DNA of 64,000 nt from Deinococcus radiopugnans ATCC 19172 (GCF_006335125.1 NZ_VDMO01000015.1:51801-115800), one strand, 5' to 3'; shown: positions 53,227 through 64,000, counted from the first letter of the stretch. The notes: a model not told the origin generated them from the letters alone. A program made the numbers and translations.

Positions 53227-54090
53227 GTGGAGAGAAACGACGCTGTAATGCCCTGGGTTGCCATCGTGTGCGCGGCCATCATGTGGATCCTGCTGCTGTT
53301 CCTGTTCAACAAGGAGACCGCGCCGGAACCGGTCACCGTTGATCCGGCCGTCGTGGCGAACATCAGCAAGGAATACCCGACCATCGGCAAGGAACTGTAC
53401 ACCTCACAGGGCTGTGTGGGCTGCCACGGCGCAGAGGGCCAGGGCGGCGTGGGTCCGGCCCTGGCGGGCGACGGCAAGATCCTGAAAGACCCGGTGTACG
53501 TGCACAGCATCCTGGTCAACGGCAAGGGGGCCATGCCTGCCTTCGGCGAGAAGCTCAAGGAAAACGAGATCTACGCCGTCGCCAACTACGTCCTGAACTC
53601 CTGGGGCAACAAGGAAGACGAACTGCTGACCCCGGCCACCGTGGCCGAGAGCCAGACCAAGATCGACCCGGCGGTCCTCAAGAACCGCAGCCGCTTCGTG
53701 CCTGAGGACATCAAGCTGCCCGAGATCTTCCTGGCCACCTTCATCATGGTGCTGCTCACCTACGGCGTGATCGGACTGTACAGCGTCTGGGCCGAGGGCA
53801 CCGAGCTGCACCCCGGCATCCACAAGGTCCGCTCCACCCCCATCGCCCTGCTGGGCATGGTGACCACGCTGGGTCTGACGCTGCTGTTCAGCGTGCTGTT
53901 CGCCCGCCAGATGGTCATCGATTACGCAGGCTGGGGTGCCAAGGAGCCGGTCATGCCCAACGTGACCGCTGAGGGCTTCTACGCCGCCATGATCATCCTG
54001 CTGCTGGCACTGGCTGTCGGCCTGTACAAGAAGTTCTTCATGGACGGCGAGGTGCTGGTCGAGGACGCCAGTGGCGAATTCCCCTGGTAG
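53227..54090 (+). CDS. Membrane cytochrome c subunit of bc-type complex
   Basis: Electron carrier of the quinol oxidase complex encoded with the next two genes. The 287-residue protein has an N-terminal helix ([17 protein letters not shown]), a c-type heme domain outside with C63-V-G-C66-H67 and axial M103 (GAMPAFG), then three further helices (about 170-275). One-heme cytochrome c with a large membrane part is unusual and seen in Deinococcus-Thermus. The GTG start has GGGAGA 8 nt upstream. A TATGCT box near 53131 is a possible promoter, in the 217-bp gap otherwise without a supported gene. Confidence 0.92.
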   Translation: MERNDAVMPWVAIVCAAIMWILLLFLFNKETAPEPVTVDPAVVANISKEYPTIGKELYTSQGCVGCHGAEGQGGVGPALAGDGKILKDPVYVHSILVNGKGAMPAFGEKLKENEIYAVANYVLNSWGNKEDELLTPATVAESQTKIDPAVLKNRSRFVPEDIKLPEIFLATFIMVLLTYGVIGLYSVWAEGTELHPGIHKVRSTPIALLGMVTTLGLTLLFSVLFARQMVIDYAGWGAKEPVMPNVTAEGFYAAMIILLLALAVGLYKKFFMDGEVLVEDASGEFPW

Positions 54091-54151
54091 GCCGTACGGC
54101 CCGTTCACTCTGTCTCCACTCCCTGCTTCTTTTCCCCATGAGGTTTGAAAT

Positions 54152-54814
54152 ATGACCCGTTACCGCAAACAGGATCCTGAAATCACCCGCCGCCGCTTTA
54201 TCAACGCGGCCATGGGCACCACCGCCACGGTCGGCATCGTCAGTCTGGTGGGCGTGCTGGGCACCGCCAACCCGGTGTTCCGCCTGACCCGCGACAAGAT
54301 GCCTCCCGTTGAGGGAGACGTGCTGGTGCACGCCTCGGCCAGCAAGGAAGGCGAGGTCATCAAGGTCAGCGAACTCAGCGAGCAGCTGATCCGGGCTTGG
54401 CCGATGGGCAAGGACAAGGAAGGCAACAACCTGATCCGCAAGGGTGACCCCAACAATGTGCTGGCGCTGTACCGCTTTCCCAAGGGCCAGATCGTGGCCC
54501 CCACCAATCTGGACGCCACCGTGGACGGTGAGATCGTGGCCTACAGCGACATCTGCACCCACGCGGGCTGCTCGGTCAGTGACGACGACCAGCAGGAAGG
54601 TCAGATGAAATGCCCCTGCCACTCGGGTCAGTACGATCCCAAGCGCGGCTGCGTCGTGGTGGGCGGCCCGCCTCCGCGCCCACTGGCCCAACTGCCCATC
54701 AAGCAGGACGGCGACAAATTGGTGGTGGCCGGGTTCTTCCTCGAAAACCCGTACCCCTTCACCGAATCCGAATGGGAAGCCCGCAAGGAAGCCGTCAAGG
54801 CCCAGCTCGCATGA
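54152..54814 (+). CDS. Rieske iron-sulfur protein
   Basis: The 220-residue high-potential [2Fe-2S] subunit. A basic RRRF leader and helix (about 20-40) suggest Tat export with a retained anchor. The cluster ligands are C135-T-H137-A-G-C140 and C154-P-C156-H157, which include the disulfide pair C140/C156. A roughly 45-residue insert with charged residues separates the helix and cluster domain. It takes electrons from quinol on cytochrome b and passes them to the cytochrome c. GAGGT lies 8-9 nt before the ATG. Confidence 0.95.
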   Translation: MTRYRKQDPEITRRRFINAAMGTTATVGIVSLVGVLGTANPVFRLTRDKMPPVEGDVLVHASASKEGEVIKVSELSEQLIRAWPMGKDKEGNNLIRKGDPNNVLALYRFPKGQIVAPTNLDATVDGEIVAYSDICTHAGCSVSDDDQQEGQMKCPCHSGQYDPKRGCVVVGGPPPRPLAQLPIKQDGDKLVVAGFFLENPYPFTESEWEARKEAVKAQLA

Positions 54815-54854
54815 GCCACACCCCCTCTCAAGGACAGCTTAAGGAGAACAGCGC

Positions 54855-56171
<1,317 letters not shown>

Positions 56172-56188
56172 GCCCCACTTCTGACTAG

Positions 56189-56219
56189 CCGCTCTGGCCC
56201 TGTGCCGGGGCGGTTTTTT
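56189..56219 (+). terminator. Terminator of cytochrome operon
   Basis: CCGCTCTGGC pairs with GCCGGGGCGG (two G-T wobbles), followed by TTTTTT. The next promoter begins at 56221. Confidence 0.85.
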
Positions 56220-56220
56220 C

Positions 56221-56226
56221 TATGCT
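56221..56226 (+). promoter_or_regulatory. -10 box of small ORF at 56233
   Basis: TATGCT, 6 nt before the ATG. Confidence 0.55.
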
Positions 56227-56232
56227 GTGGGC

Positions 56233-56427
56233 ATGGAACAGCTGGCCCAGCATCTTGCCCATGAAGCCCGTCGCCTCGGCCTGGAATCGGCGGACCTACA
56301 AGCTGCGCCGCCCGAGACTGTTCAGGCCTTTGCTCAAGTGGTTCTGGCTCAACTCGTTGCGCTGGGTATGCTTCGGGGGGAGACCGAGGTGGGTTGCTGG
56401 GCTACGCCGCGTGCAGGCGGGCATTGA
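56233..56427 (+). CDS. Small protein of unknown function
   Basis: A 64-residue protein. The first ~48 residues are helical and hydrophobic/charged in alternation (MEQLAQHLAHEARRLGLE, VQAFAQVVLAQLVALGML); the tail is Gly/Thr-rich. No domain is recognised. Support comes from a -10 box 6 nt before the ATG, directly behind the cytochrome operon terminator. It is convergent with the next gene. Confidence 0.5.
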   Translation: MEQLAQHLAHEARRLGLESADLQAAPPETVQAFAQVVLAQLVALGMLRGETEVGCWATPRAGGH

Positions 56428-56442
56428 AGGATGTATAGGCAC

Positions 56443-56467
56443 AAAAAACCGCCCCACAAGGAGGCGG
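56443..56467 (-). terminator. Terminator of minus-strand gene ending at 56492
   Basis: CCGCCTC-cttgt-GGGGCGG followed by TTTTTT on the minus strand. Confidence 0.8.
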
Positions 56468-56491
56468 CTGAAAGGGAGAGGGGACCTGGCG

Positions 56492-56743
56492 CTAGGCCTG
56501 AACGCGGGCGCTGGGCCGGACCACCGCCACCTGCTCGCCGCCCTCGCGGCTGCCAGCGGCGTAGCCCACCTGCGCACCAAACTGCCACGCCAGCTTGATC
56601 ATGAACAGGATGGCTTCCTCGTCGTGGGTGTCAATCAGCTGCCGCAGATGTTCAGGCAGCCCGTCGGGCAATGGCATGGCCCCGAGCTGCTCGCTGTATT
56701 CAGTCCGGAGCTGCTCGAACCACTCGGCATAGGGGTTCGTCAT
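56492..56743 (-). CDS. Small conserved-looking cytosolic protein
   Basis: An 83-residue protein. It is acidic and helical: NPYAEWFEQLRTEYSEQLGAMPLPDGLPEHLRQLIDTHDEEAILFMIKLAWQFGAQVGYAAG. No family is recognised. It has both a -10 box 6 nt upstream and a terminator downstream, so it is a complete transcription unit. Confidence 0.7.
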   Translation of the reverse strand: MTNPYAEWFEQLRTEYSEQLGAMPLPDGLPEHLRQLIDTHDEEAILFMIKLAWQFGAQVGYAAGSREGGEQVAVVRPSARVQA

Positions 56744-56749
56744 GGGCCT

Positions 56750-56755
56750 ATCTTA
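56750..56755 (-). promoter_or_regulatory. -10 box of 83-residue protein gene
   Basis: TAAGAT on the minus strand, 6 nt before the ATG at 56743. Confidence 0.55.
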
Positions 56756-56757
56756 AC

Positions 56758-56871
56758 ATGACCACACTCAAGGAATGTAAGCGGTGCGGTGGACTCTGCG
56801 GGGTTCCGGAGGGCCTTTCCTGGCCCTGGCATGAGCGTCGACACCGAGTGTTCAGCCCTCTTCACTGCTGA
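56758..56871 (+). CDS. Candidate 37-residue zinc-knuckle-like protein
   Basis: ATG at 56758 opens a 37-residue frame with C7-x2-C10-x3-C14 (CKRCGGLCG), His/Arg-rich C-terminal part and a final Cys. The Cys spacing suits a zinc knuckle. The start is only 3 nt from a TATCTT box. It may be a real small protein or chance; shown as a candidate. Confidence 0.3.
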   Translation: MTTLKECKRCGGLCGVPEGLSWPWHERRHRVFSPLHC

Positions 56872-56914
56872 TCCACTTTGCTTTCCGCGCACCTTTTTAT
56901 TGCGCCAATGGTGC

Positions 56915-56920
56915 TACGCT
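56915..56920 (+). promoter_or_regulatory. -10 box of IscA-like gene
   Basis: TACGCT, 6 nt before the ATG at 56927. Confidence 0.55.
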
Positions 56921-56926
56921 TCACGC

Positions 56927-57349
56927 ATGACCGCGATCTCCCATTCCGAAACCCACGGTGACGTGGCTGAAAAGGCCATGACCATCAGCGAATTTGGCGC
57001 GCAGAAGGCTCTGGGTATCATTGGCCAGAGCGGCAAGGAAAATGCAGGCGTGCGCGTGTTCATCAAGAGCGGCGGCTGCAGCGGCTACCAGTACGGTATG
57101 GCCATCGACGACCGCGAGCTGGAAGGCGACACCATCGTGCATGACCGGGGTGTCAAGCTGCTTGTGGATCACATGAGTCTGTCCCTGCTGCGCGGCAGCG
57201 AGGTGGATTTCGTGGAGAACATGATGGGCGGCGGCTTTACCGTCAACAATCCCAATGCCACCAGCGCCTGCGGTTGCGGCCACTCCTTCCGCACCGACAA
57301 TGCACAGTCGCCGGACAGTGAGGGCAGCAGCGGCTGCGGCAGCCACTAA
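56927..57349 (+). CDS. Iron-sulfur cluster carrier, IscA/ErpA/HesB type
   Basis: A 140-residue A-type carrier that accepts and transfers Fe-S clusters. The conserved cysteines are C51 ([13 protein letters not shown]) and C115-G-C117 (SACGCGHSF). The core spans about residues 17-120. The C-terminal tail is unusual, ending GCGSH with an extra C137. Which apoproteins it serves is not evident; the Rieske complex just upstream is one candidate client. The start follows a leaderless -10 box. Confidence 0.92.
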   Translation: MTAISHSETHGDVAEKAMTISEFGAQKALGIIGQSGKENAGVRVFIKSGGCSGYQYGMAIDDRELEGDTIVHDRGVKLLVDHMSLSLLRGSEVDFVENMMGGGFTVNNPNATSACGCGHSFRTDNAQSPDSEGSSGCGSH

Positions 57350-57378
57350 ACGATCTGGACACGGTCTAGACTGTCTGG

Positions 57379-57407
57379 GAGGGTCAGAACATTGTGTTCT
57401 GGCCCTC
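57379..57407 (+). terminator. Hairpin after IscA-like gene
   Basis: GAGGG-CAGAACA arms pair across a TTG loop, with one T-G wobble. There is no T-run, so termination is likely but not certain. The rest of the gap to 57536 shows no supported gene. Confidence 0.55.
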
Positions 57408-57536
57408 TCGCTTGTATCGGATTCTCCTCATTGTCGTGAGCGCGGCTGTGAAGTTAAGCCCTCTCTCCGCCCGGTCTGCCCTGATCTTGCGGGAGCAGCC
57501 GTCGTGCGAATTTGCTGTGTCAAATGAGCCTGCGGC

Positions 57537-57564
57537 TTGACACTTCTTCACCCCGCCCTATACT
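57537..57564 (+). promoter_or_regulatory. Strong sigma-70 promoter of peptide ABC operon
   Basis: TTGACA (57537-57542), 16-bp spacer, TATACT (57559-57564). The leader would be about 55 nt with GGAGG before the ATG. Confidence 0.8.
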
Positions 57565-57624
57565 GACGCTCATCACTACAGTTTGGGGCCGTAACTGGCC
57601 TGCCCGTAAGTCTTGGAGGCGTTC

Positions 57625-59421
57625 ATGAAAGAAGTGTCCCTGAAGAAGGTCCTGACCCTTTCCGCCCTTTTGCTGGCCCCTGCGGTGCTGGCTCCGGCAC
57701 TGGCTGGTCCAGCCAACAACAGCCTGATCGTCGGCACCTCGCAGGAACCGCCGAACATCTACGATCCCTGGGTCACCAACAACTTGGCGATCACCAGCGA
57801 GATCAACAACTGGATGGGCGCGGCCCTGACCGGTCTGGACAATGAGGGCAAGCTCTACGCCGACATGGCCACCACCGTCCCTACGACAGCAAACGGCGGC
57901 TACAAGCTGGTCAAGGACGCCAAGGGCAAGGTCATCCGCAACAGCCTGACCTATACCATTCGCCCGGACGCCAAGTGGAGCGACGGCTCCCCGATCACCG
58001 TGGCCGACTTCGAGTTCTGGCTGATGGTTCAGAATGACGAGCGCGTGCCGGTGCCGGACCGTTACCCTTTCGAGAACGCCAAGATCACGCGCGGCGCGAA
58101 CAACAAGACGTTCACCATCACCTTTGATCCGCCGTACCTGTTCGCCGAGCAGGCGGGCGCTCCCGGTGTCGCTCCCTCGGCAGCCATGAAGGCTGGCTGG
58201 GACGCCTTCAACGCGGCCACCAAGGGTCAGAAGCCCAGCGACGCGGTCAATGAGCAGTGGATCAAATTCCTCAACCAGTACACCACCTCCAACAACCTGC
58301 CCAAGGTGGTGGCCGGTCCCTTCAAGCCCACCGCGTGGCGGCCCGGCAACAGCCTGACCATGACCCGCAATCCCAACTATTGGCGCAAGCCCTCTGGCGG
58401 CGAGAGCAAGTACCTCCAGACGGTGACCTACCGCTTCATTCCCAACACCAACACCCTCAAGGTCAACGTTCTGTCGGGCCAGGTAGACGCGCTGGCGACG
58501 GTAGGACTGTCGTTTGATCAGGCCATCGACCTGCAACGTGGACAGCGCAAGTTCAGCACCTACTTCGTGCCCGGTGCAGTGTGGGAGCACATCGACATCA
58601 ACACGCGCGGCCAGAAGGCCAAGGACTTGAATCTGGACGATCCCAACGTCCGTCAGGCGCTGCTGTACGCCATTGACCGTGCGTCACTGGTCAAGGCCCT
58701 GTTCCAGGGCAAGCAGCCCGTATCCAACGTGTTCATCAACCCGCTCGCCACCGTGTACAAGAAGGACGTGCAGACCTACCCCTTCGATCCGGCCAAGGCC
58801 AAGGCGCTGTTCGCCGCTGCGGGCTGGACGCCTGGCAGCGACGGCATCCTGCAAAAGGGTGGCAAGAAGTTCAGCCTGAACTTTGGCACCACGGCGGGCA
58901 ACAGCGTGCGTGAACGCGTGCAGCAGATCCTTCAGGCGCAGTGGAAGGCCGTGGGTGTGCAGGTCAACATTCAGAACTATCCCTCCAGCGTCTTCTTCGG
59001 CGCGGACTTCCTGTCCAAGGGCGCCGAGGGCAAGTGGGACCTGGCGATGTACGCCTGGACCGCCAACCCCATCTTCGAAGAGGGCGATCTCTTTAAGGGG
59101 TCAGGTGTGCCCACCGAGGCCAACGGTTACGCAGGCCAGAACAACTCGGGCTGGGTCAACGCTGACTACGACAAGCTGCAACTCCAGGCCCGCACCGAGT
59201 TCACCCCCGCAGCGCGCAACAAGCTGTTTGATCAGATGCAGACCATCTGGGCCAAGAACGTGCCGTCGCTGCCGCTGTACTACCGCGTGAACCCGTACAT
59301 CCAGGCCAACGGGCTGGCCAACTACGACTTCAGCGCCTACACGCTGTACCCCACCTGGGATGCTTACCGCGTGGGCTGGACGAGCAAGGGCGCAGTCTCG
59401 GCCCACAAGCAGAAGGAATAA
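57625..59421 (+). CDS. Peptide ABC transporter substrate-binding protein (family 5)
   Basis: A 598-residue exported binding protein with signal peptide ending ALAG (about 30). The mature start [40 protein letters not shown], and [18 protein letters not shown] mark the DppA/OppA family. The C-terminal part has [27 protein letters not shown]. There is no lipobox. It feeds the two permeases that follow. GGAGG six bases before the ATG and the strong promoter imply high expression. Confidence 0.93.
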   Translation: MKEVSLKKVLTLSALLLAPAVLAPALAGPANNSLIVGTSQEPPNIYDPWVTNNLAITSEINNWMGAALTGLDNEGKLYADMATTVPTTANGGYKLVKDAKGKVIRNSLTYTIRPDAKWSDGSPITVADFEFWLMVQNDERVPVPDRYPFENAKITRGANNKTFTITFDPPYLFAEQAGAPGVAPSAAMKAGWDAFNAATKGQKPSDAVNEQWIKFLNQYTTSNNLPKVVAGPFKPTAWRPGNSLTMTRNPNYWRKPSGGESKYLQTVTYRFIPNTNTLKVNVLSGQVDALATVGLSFDQAIDLQRGQRKFSTYFVPGAVWEHIDINTRGQKAKDLNLDDPNVRQALLYAIDRASLVKALFQGKQPVSNVFINPLATVYKKDVQTYPFDPAKAKALFAAAGWTPGSDGILQKGGKKFSLNFGTTAGNSVRERVQQILQAQWKAVGVQVNIQNYPSSVFFGADFLSKGAEGKWDLAMYAWTANPIFEEGDLFKGSGVPTEANGYAGQNNSGWVNADYDKLQLQARTEFTPAARNKLFDQMQTIWAKNVPSLPLYYRVNPYIQANGLANYDFSAYTLYPTWDAYRVGWTSKGAVSAHKQKE

Positions 59422-59460
59422 CCGGGAGGCCAGGGCGCACACCGCCTGAACCTCGGCATG

Positions 59461-59498
59461 GGGGAGAGGATGCGCCGCACATTGGCCTTCCTCTCCCC
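59461..59498 (+). other. Intercistronic stem-loop between binding protein and permeases
   Basis: GGGGAGAGG (59461-59469) pairs perfectly with CCTCTCCCC (59490-59498). A small GCG-ttcaa-CGC hairpin with TTTTTT follows at about 59506-59520. It probably reduces permease expression. Confidence 0.6.
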
Positions 59499-59546
59499 GC
59501 TCGCGTTCAACGCTTTTTTCCATGTTCCTGAAAGGATGGCTTCTCT

Positions 59547-60539
59547 ATGGCAACCTACGCCCTGCGCCGGATCCTGCAGATGATTCCGCTGCTGCTTGTG
59601 ATCAGTCTGGTGATCTTCGGCCTGACCGCCCTGCAGCCCGGCGACCCGGTCGATCAGCTGATCTTCGGCAACCCGCGCATCACCCCTGAAGATATCGCCC
59701 GGCTGCGTGAGGCCTACGGCCTGAACACGCCCTGGCCCCAACGGTACGTGTCGTGGCTGTTGCGAGCCTTTCAGGGTGAATTCGGGTATTCGCGCGACTT
59801 CGGTATTCCGGCCACCCAGTTCATCTTCACGCAGCGCCTGCCCAACACGCTGCTCCTGACCATCCCTGCACTGGTGATCAGTACCCTGATCGCCGTGCCG
59901 CTGGGGATCTATTCGGCCATCCGGCAATACAGCACGCTGGATTACGTGCTGACCTTCCTGAGCTTCGTGGCCTTCAGCGCTCCTGTCTTCTGGATCGGCG
60001 TGATGGCGCTGTACCTGTTCGCGGTGTACCTGCCGCAAGTCACGGGTGGAGCCATCGCCCTGCCGCCCGGCGGGCTGGGCAACCTGAGCCCGGAGGACGG
60101 GTTCTGGCCGTTCTGGCTGGATCGCCTGAAATACCTGATTCTCCCGCTGTCCATCCTGATGTTCCGTGAAATTGCCGCCACCACCCGCTTCATGCGCGCC
60201 AGTTTTCTGGAGGTGATCGGCCAGGACTTCGTGCGGACGGCGCGGGCCAAGGGGCTGCCCAACCGCGCAGTAATTTTCAAACACGCCCTCAGGAATGCCC
60301 TGATTCCGATCATCACCATCCTGGGCCTGTCCATTCCGGGTCTGTTCGGCGGCGCGGTCCTGACCGAAACGGTGTTCTCGTGGCCGGGCATGGGTCGCGC
60401 GTTGCTGGACTCGCTGGTCAGCAAGGACTTCAACGTGGTCATGCTGTGCCTGATGCTGCTGGCCATCCTGACCGTGGTGTTTCAGTTGCTCGCCGATCTG
60501 GCCTACGCCCTGGTCGATCCCCGGATTCGCTATTCATGA
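59547..60539 (+). CDS. Peptide ABC transporter permease (DppB-like)
   Basis: A 330-residue permease with six helices. [26 protein letters not shown] and the [28 protein letters not shown] segment are DppB/OppB marks. The EAA loop is [28 protein letters not shown]. It partners the next gene. AAAGGA lies upstream at about 11 nt. Confidence 0.94.
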   Translation: MATYALRRILQMIPLLLVISLVIFGLTALQPGDPVDQLIFGNPRITPEDIARLREAYGLNTPWPQRYVSWLLRAFQGEFGYSRDFGIPATQFIFTQRLPNTLLLTIPALVISTLIAVPLGIYSAIRQYSTLDYVLTFLSFVAFSAPVFWIGVMALYLFAVYLPQVTGGAIALPPGGLGNLSPEDGFWPFWLDRLKYLILPLSILMFREIAATTRFMRASFLEVIGQDFVRTARAKGLPNRAVIFKHALRNALIPIITILGLSIPGLFGGAVLTETVFSWPGMGRALLDSLVSKDFNVVMLCLMLLAILTVVFQLLADLAYALVDPRIRYS

Positions 60540-60567
60540 GGCCTGTGACCGAGAAGGTGGCTCTGCT

Positions 60568-61497
<930 letters not shown>

Positions 61498-61511
61498 CAT
61501 TCACTGGAGGG

Positions 61512-61549
61512 GCCGCAGCCGGAGGAAACTCCGTGTCTGCGGCTCTTTT
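61512..61549 (+). terminator. Terminator of peptide ABC operon
   Basis: GCCGCAG (61512-61518) pairs with CTGCGGC (61537-61543), inner GGAG/CTCC stem, then TCTTTT. Confidence 0.85.
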
Positions 61550-61572
61550 CGTGTGTGTGGCCGATTTTCCCG

Positions 61573-61578
61573 TATGCT
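61573..61578 (+). promoter_or_regulatory. -10 box of ruvC
   Basis: TATGCT, 6 nt before the ATG at 61585. Confidence 0.6.
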
Positions 61579-61584
61579 GGACGC

Positions 61585-62085
61585 ATGATCGTCCTCGGCA
61601 TTGATCCTGGCCTCGCCAATCTGGGCCTTGGTCTGGTGGACGGCAATGTTCGCAAGGCCAAACACCTGCATCACGTCTGCATCACCACCGAGAGCGCCTG
61701 GGTCATGCCGCGCCGTCTGGCGTATATCCACAGTGAGGTCACCCGATTGATCGAGGCGTACCAGCCAGAGGCGGTGGCCATCGAGGATCAGATTCTGCGG
61801 CGTCAGGCGGACGTCGCCTTCAAGGTGGGGCAGGCCTTCGGCGTGATTCAGCTGGCGTGCGCCCAGGCCGGAGTCCCGGTGCACTACTACGGTCCCATGC
61901 AGGTCAAGAAGTCGCTGGTGGGCTCGGGCCGCGCCGACAAGGAACAGGTGATCTACATGGTCAAGGCATCGCTGGGCGTGCGCGAGCTGTTCAACAACCA
62001 CGCGGCGGACGCGCTGGCGCTGGCGCTGACCCATCTGGCGCATCAGCCCCTGCAGGCGGCCGCCGCCCGGCTGGCCCGCGCTTAA
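61585..62085 (+). CDS. ruvC: Holliday junction resolvase RuvC
   Basis: Cuts Holliday junctions during recombinational repair, on the RuvAB-bound junction. The 166-residue RNase-H-fold protein has the acidic residues D7 (GIDPGLANLGLG), E67 (AIEDQILRRQ) and D142, with H139 next to it (NNHAADALALAL). Length is typical. The start is fixed by the -10 box; the upstream frame is not conserved-looking. ruvA/ruvB are not adjacent. It lies 12 bp before the PrsW-like gene. Confidence 0.96.
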   Translation: MIVLGIDPGLANLGLGLVDGNVRKAKHLHHVCITTESAWVMPRRLAYIHSEVTRLIEAYQPEAVAIEDQILRRQADVAFKVGQAFGVIQLACAQAGVPVHYYGPMQVKKSLVGSGRADKEQVIYMVKASLGVRELFNNHAADALALALTHLAHQPLQAAAARLARA

Positions 62086-62097
62086 CTGCCTCCACGA

Positions 62098-62838
62098 ATG
62101 TCTGCCGCCGTCTCGTTGACATTGTCGTTGCTGGCCTCGGTGGCCGTCACGCTGTGGTGGCTGTGGTTCTTCGTGCGCCGGGACCGCCACCCGGAGCCGC
62201 CGAAGTTGCTGGCCCGCACCTTCGCGTGGGGCATGTTCGCATGGTTGATCTCGGCGGCGTTCGAGGCCAGCCTGGGCAACCTGCTGGACTCCACGCTGCC
62301 GCTCACGCTGCTGCTGGTCGCCCTGCTGACAGCCGTGATCGAGGAGGGCAGCAAGTTTGTGGCCGCCACCACCGCCATCACCGAGCTGTCCTTCGACGAG
62401 CCGATGGACGGACTGGTCTACGCCGTCACTGCGGCGCTGGGCTTCGCCCTGATGGAAAACGTGACCTACACGCTGGGCTTCGGCAGTGGGGCGGCCACCT
62501 GGCACGCGCTGGTGACCACGCTGGCCCACGCCCTGTTCAGCGCCCCACAGGGCTATGCGCTGGGCGGCCTGCACTGGCAACAGGTCAGGGGTCCGGGGTT
62601 TGGCTCGGTGCGGGGCTGGGTGTTGCGGGGCGTCCTGCTCAGCGTCGCGCTGCATTTTGCGTTTAACAGCCTGCTGTCCGGTCCACCCGGCCTGTGGCCG
62701 TTGCTGGCGCTGATGGCTGTGGTCGCCCTGATGATCGGGCTGGCCAGCCGCTACTACCTCAGCTTTGAGGCCCATGCCCGCGAACATGGGCCCTCACCGT
62801 ATTTTCTGGAAACCCAGGGCCGGCGCAAGTCAGGCTGA
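62098..62838 (+). CDS. PrsW-family intramembrane metalloprotease-like protein
   Basis: A 246-residue membrane protein of about eight helices. The family signature is present: E82-E83-G-S-K (IEEGSKF), FDEPMDGLVYAVTAALGFALMEN with E120-N121, H144 (TLAHALFSAPQGYALG) and a late His-x3-N (HFAFNSLL). PrsW cleaves anti-sigma factors or processes membrane proteins; here the substrate is unknown. It is only 12 bp after ruvC, so it is co-transcribed, and it converges on moaD-moaE 4 bp away. Confidence 0.87.
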   Translation: MSAAVSLTLSLLASVAVTLWWLWFFVRRDRHPEPPKLLARTFAWGMFAWLISAAFEASLGNLLDSTLPLTLLLVALLTAVIEEGSKFVAATTAITELSFDEPMDGLVYAVTAALGFALMENVTYTLGFGSGAATWHALVTTLAHALFSAPQGYALGGLHWQQVRGPGFGSVRGWVLRGVLLSVALHFAFNSLLSGPPGLWPLLALMAVVALMIGLASRYYLSFEAHAREHGPSPYFLETQGRRKSG

Positions 62839-62842
62839 GGAC

Positions 62843-63520
62843 CTACAGGGCCGGATGTTCCGTGTGACCGGTCACCCAGTGCTCGCCGTCGTCGTCGGCC
62901 TCGTGCTTCCACACTGGAATCTGCACCTTGAGGTATTCGATCAGAAAATCGCAGGCTTCCAGCGCGGCCCGGCGGTGGGGACTGGCCACGCCGATCAGGA
63001 TGCTGGCCTCTCCCGGTGCAAGGCGTCCAGTGCGGTGCTGAATCCAGACGCGCAACTCGCCGTGCTTCTCACGCGCCGCGTTTGCCGCCTCCTGCATAAC
63101 CTTGTGGGCCATTGGGGCGTAGCCCTCGTAATCGATGTGCTCGACTGCTTTCCCTTGATTGGGACTGCGCACGGTGCCGACAAAGTACGCCTGTGCGCCG
63201 CATTCGGGGCGGACCAGAAAAGCGTCGGCTTCTGACAGCAGCAACGGCTGGTCCGTCATTTCGCAGTGGGTGACGGGATCGCCTTCGCCGCCAGCCACTG
63301 GGGGCAGAAAGGCCACCTCGTCCCCTTCATTCAGGGCCCGGTCCGGCGTGGCGTAAGTCTCGTTGACCGCCACCATGCAGCCTTTCAGGCTCAGCCCATG
63401 CTGCGCTTCGACCAGGGCAGCCACCGCGCGGACATCGGCCCCATCCGGCACGTCCAGCGTCAGCTGCTCAGCTCCAATTTCCCGCCGCAGATGGGCAAAA
63501 AACACCACGTTCAAGCGCAT
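62843..63520 (-). CDS. MoaD-MoaE fusion: molybdopterin synthase in one chain
   Basis: Converts precursor Z (cPMP) to molybdopterin. Residues 1-78 are MoaD, a ubiquitin-like sulfur carrier ending PPVAGG (G77-G78). From about 83 on is MoaE, with the catalytic region VWIQHRTGRLAPGEASILIGVASPHR and VPVWKHEADDDGEHWV. MoaD normally needs a free C-terminal Gly-Gly for adenylation and thiocarboxylation; here E79 follows, so cleavage after GG or another mechanism is implied. Total length is 225. A TAGCCT box lies 6 nt before the ATG. Confidence 0.93.
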   Translation of the reverse strand: MRLNVVFFAHLRREIGAEQLTLDVPDGADVRAVAALVEAQHGLSLKGCMVAVNETYATPDRALNEGDEVAFLPPVAGGEGDPVTHCEMTDQPLLLSEADAFLVRPECGAQAYFVGTVRSPNQGKAVEHIDYEGYAPMAHKVMQEAANAAREKHGELRVWIQHRTGRLAPGEASILIGVASPHRRAALEACDFLIEYLKVQIPVWKHEADDDGEHWVTGHTEHPAL

Positions 63521-63526
63521 GGGCGC

Positions 63527-63532
63527 AGGCTA
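63527..63532 (-). promoter_or_regulatory. -10 box of moaD-moaE
   Basis: TAGCCT on the minus strand, 6 nt before the ATG at 63520. Confidence 0.6.
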
Positions 63533-63654
63533 GCACGCGGCTCAGCGGTGTATTGGGCCGATCGTAAGGTGCTGTCTCAGGCAGCGCAGATGCACTGCCA
63601 CCGTACTTCCTTTTGATCTGGCGCTGCACATTCCCAGTTTCCTCGGCTGGGGTC

Positions 63655-63683
63655 TTGACAGTAGAGGCAGGGGGGGATATAGT
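63655..63683 (+). promoter_or_regulatory. Promoter of rRNA operon
   Basis: TTGACA (63655-63660), exactly 17 bp, TATAGT (63678-63683). It is the best -35/-10 match in the window. The 120 bp before it (63533-63654) shows no gene. Confidence 0.88.
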
Positions 63684-63689
63684 TCCCTT

Positions 63690-63965
63690 CGCCCGTTAAA
63701 CAGGCGAGTGGATGTCCCCAAGCTCTTCGGAGAGAAAGGCCCACTGGGACGCATGAAAATCTGGTGTTGAGAATGATGACAGGAACGCTTCGACAGAGGC
63801 GTGTGAGCGGCCAGTTTCCCCCCGGAAGCGGCTCCAGATTCACAAAACAGGGAAGTCCCTCAGGACTTCCAATGCAGACCAACTTCTTCTGGAAGTTGGC
63901 AGCCAAGCGCAAGCTTGGACCAAACACACTAACAATGCACCCTTTTGGGGTGTTTGCTAGACCAT
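63690..63965 (+). ncRNA. Pre-16S rRNA leader with stacked hairpins
   Basis: About 275 nt between the predicted start and 16S. Perfect hairpins: GGAAGTCC-ctca-GGACTTCC (63851-63870), CCAACTTC-ttctg-GAAGTTGG (63879-63899) and CCAAGC-GCAA-GCTTGG (63903-63918, GNRA loop). Weaker ones lie at 63690-63706 and about 63940-63953. AATCTGG near 63759 could pair with CCAGATT near 63833. Small open frames here are not credible genes. Confidence 0.75.

Positions 63966-64000
<35 letters not shown>

Noticed and set aside
61501..62787. 428-codon minus-strand open frame
   Set aside because: Antisense to ruvC and the PrsW-like gene, both well supported.

Overview
The window is about 64 kb of chromosome from a high-G+C bacterium, almost certainly a Deinococcus. 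Four things point there. The cytochrome bc-type operon has the order and unusual shape seen in Deinococcus-Thermus. MoaD and MoaE are fused. Two copies of a structured intergenic small repeat are present. Above all, about two dozen genes have a TANNNT -10 box only 5-8 nt before an ATG or GTG, the promoter layout of leaderless mRNAs that dominates in Deinococcus. The content is mostly core chromosome. I see no insertion sequence, prophage, CRISPR array, integrase or complete tRNA gene.

Layout. 1-3.6 kb: 3'-truncated alaS, a secreted protein and a P-loop kinase. 3.6-8.3 kb: a von Willebrand A protein coupled to a coiled-coil membrane protein, then a class A penicillin-binding protein behind a small membrane protein. 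8.3-13 kb: a cysteine-free class V aminotransferase, pyrF, a short BKACE-family enzyme, a DUF1028 protein and an Rrf2 regulator, with the two small repeats among them. 13-20 kb: an LptA-like protein, an amidase, a propeller protein, a LysR regulator, proB, a glucodextranase-type binding module and an EamA transporter. 20-27 kb: a large GAF/PAS/GGDEF/EAL protein, then a Wzy-like polymerase and a Wzz/BY-kinase for polysaccharide export. 27-31 kb: endonuclease III, an MFS transporter and a DUF512 radical-SAM protein.

31-41 kb is one long minus-strand galactoside operon: DeoR-type regulator, sugar-binding protein, two permeases, GH42 beta-galactosidase, GH36 alpha-galactosidase, galT, galK. Uptake, hydrolysis and the first two Leloir enzymes are together, but the ABC ATPase and galE are missing. 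41-47 kb: an XRE regulator coupled to a four-helix membrane protein, then deoC-maf-mreC-mreD-PBP2, tightly overlapped, for cell elongation. 47-53 kb: envelope proteins (PEGA lipoprotein, PQQ-type propeller, CvpA-like protein), an orphan NarL-type regulator and a serine hydrolase of the class A beta-lactamase fold without a signal peptide. 53-56 kb: cytochrome c, Rieske protein and cytochrome b. 56-64 kb: small proteins, an IscA/ErpA-like carrier, a peptide ABC importer without ATPases, ruvC, a PrsW-like protease, moaD-moaE, and finally a strong promoter, a hairpin-rich leader and the first bases of a 16S rRNA gene.

Functions come from motifs recognised by eye and family knowledge; no database search was run. 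Start codons were chosen from leaderless -10 spacing, Shine-Dalgarno sequences and stop/start overlaps, and sometimes shorten the longest open frame.
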